Shown in pieces: positions 63,641-64,000 of a stretch of DNA of 64,000 bases. The stretch covers positions 62,001 to 126,000 of the forward strand of contig JASAON010001637.1 in the NCBI GenBank assembly GCA_030849065.1, written 5' to 3'. The first letter of the stretch is position 1, and each line of letters opens with the position of its first letter. Made by a program: the position numbers and the translations under genes. Origin of the DNA: Jaenimonas drosophilae. Lineage: Eukaryota; Euglenozoa; Kinetoplastea; Trypanosomatida; Trypanosomatidae. Below the pieces are notes generated by a model. The model was given only the letters and a program-made list of their open reading frames with translations, searched no databases and was not told where the DNA came from.

Positions 63641-64000
63641 GTGCCTCCAAATGTTGGAATGAGAAACAACAGAGACTACACTTCCGTCCCGTTGAGACGG
63701 AGGAATCCGTCCTTACTGGTACAACAACGACGTGGAACAACGCACACACAAAAGTAATGAATAAAATAATAAAACAATGGACGCTCCAACTTCACTGCCG
63801 CGCCACTCTCTCTATAGTGTGGAGTAAGGTGGGCAACAAAGTGGGATATGGGTCAGAGCGCAAACCCCGGCTACCTAGCGTGAGATCTCCACGACGACTA
63901 CAAATGAATCCTACGCAGAAGCCTATGAAGAGCACCACAAGGAACAACACGGCACTTGAAAGCACACACACACACACACACTACATGCCACCACTTGAAA
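63641..64000. other. Window edge without a supported gene
   Basis: About 360 bp upstream of the last gene. It contains a nine-unit CA run at 63963-63980. A 61-codon hydrophobic minus-strand ORF has no ATG and is closed upstream by TAG, so it is not annotated. Confidence 0.5.

Noticed and set aside
63792..63977. 61-codon hydrophobic minus-strand ORF at the window edge
   Set aside because: It has no ATG, starts inside a CA repeat and is closed upstream by TAG.

Overview
The window looks like nuclear DNA of a kinetoplastid flagellate (Euglenozoa), most plausibly a free-living bodonid such as Bodo saltans. The genus is inference; the broader call rests on gene layout and content. All credible genes are single uninterrupted ORFs. 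They form two long same-strand clusters that converge on one tRNA gene: plus-strand genes fill 1-14.9 kb, and minus-strand genes fill 15.3-63.6 kb. Pyrimidine-rich stretches followed by AG occur ahead of several start codons, as expected for polycistronic transcription with trans-splicing. TAA, TAG and TGA all end genes, so the standard code applies. A 6-phosphofructo-2-kinase with ankyrin repeats also fits the group.

Plus-strand cluster (1-14.9 kb): the tail of an unrecognised gene, a probable mitochondrial TPR-like protein, four tandem paralogous membrane transporters resembling the chloroquine-resistance-transporter (CRT-like) branch of the drug/metabolite transporter superfamily, and a P-loop protein with a HPr-kinase/PEPCK-like nucleotide site. 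A 1.9-kb stretch without a gene separates transporters 2 and 3. The convergent junction holds tRNA-Ala(AGC).

Minus-strand cluster, in transcription order from right to left: a 1249-aa protein with a possible degenerate kinesin-like core, a CDP-alcohol phosphotransferase (choline/ethanolamine phosphotransferase type), a 1907-aa coiled-coil/low-complexity protein, a four-TM protein, PFK-2/FBPase-2 with ankyrin repeats and a defective phosphatase half, an RPC9-like RNA polymerase III subunit swollen by an insert, a giant AGC kinase, a TBCE-like tubulin cofactor lacking CAP-Gly, a possible NYN-domain mitochondrial protein, a catalytically dead TatD-like protein fused to a DUSP12/YVH1-type zinc domain, the copper chaperone COX17, two unrecognised proteins, and a DDX60-like Ski2-family helicase. 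Neighbours are functionally unrelated, as is usual when clusters are not operons by function.

The clearest non-genic structure is an 832-bp element (29955-30786) bounded by about 50-bp inverted repeats. It lies between two minus-strand genes and carries a broken plus-strand reading frame that ends in its right terminal repeat. It is the best candidate for something undescribed. Other unusual points are the two hydrophobic motifs about 1000 residues beyond the kinase domain of the AGC kinase, an N-terminal motif shared by that kinase and PFK-2, and the repeated pattern of small conserved domains expanded by Ser/Thr/Gly-rich inserts.
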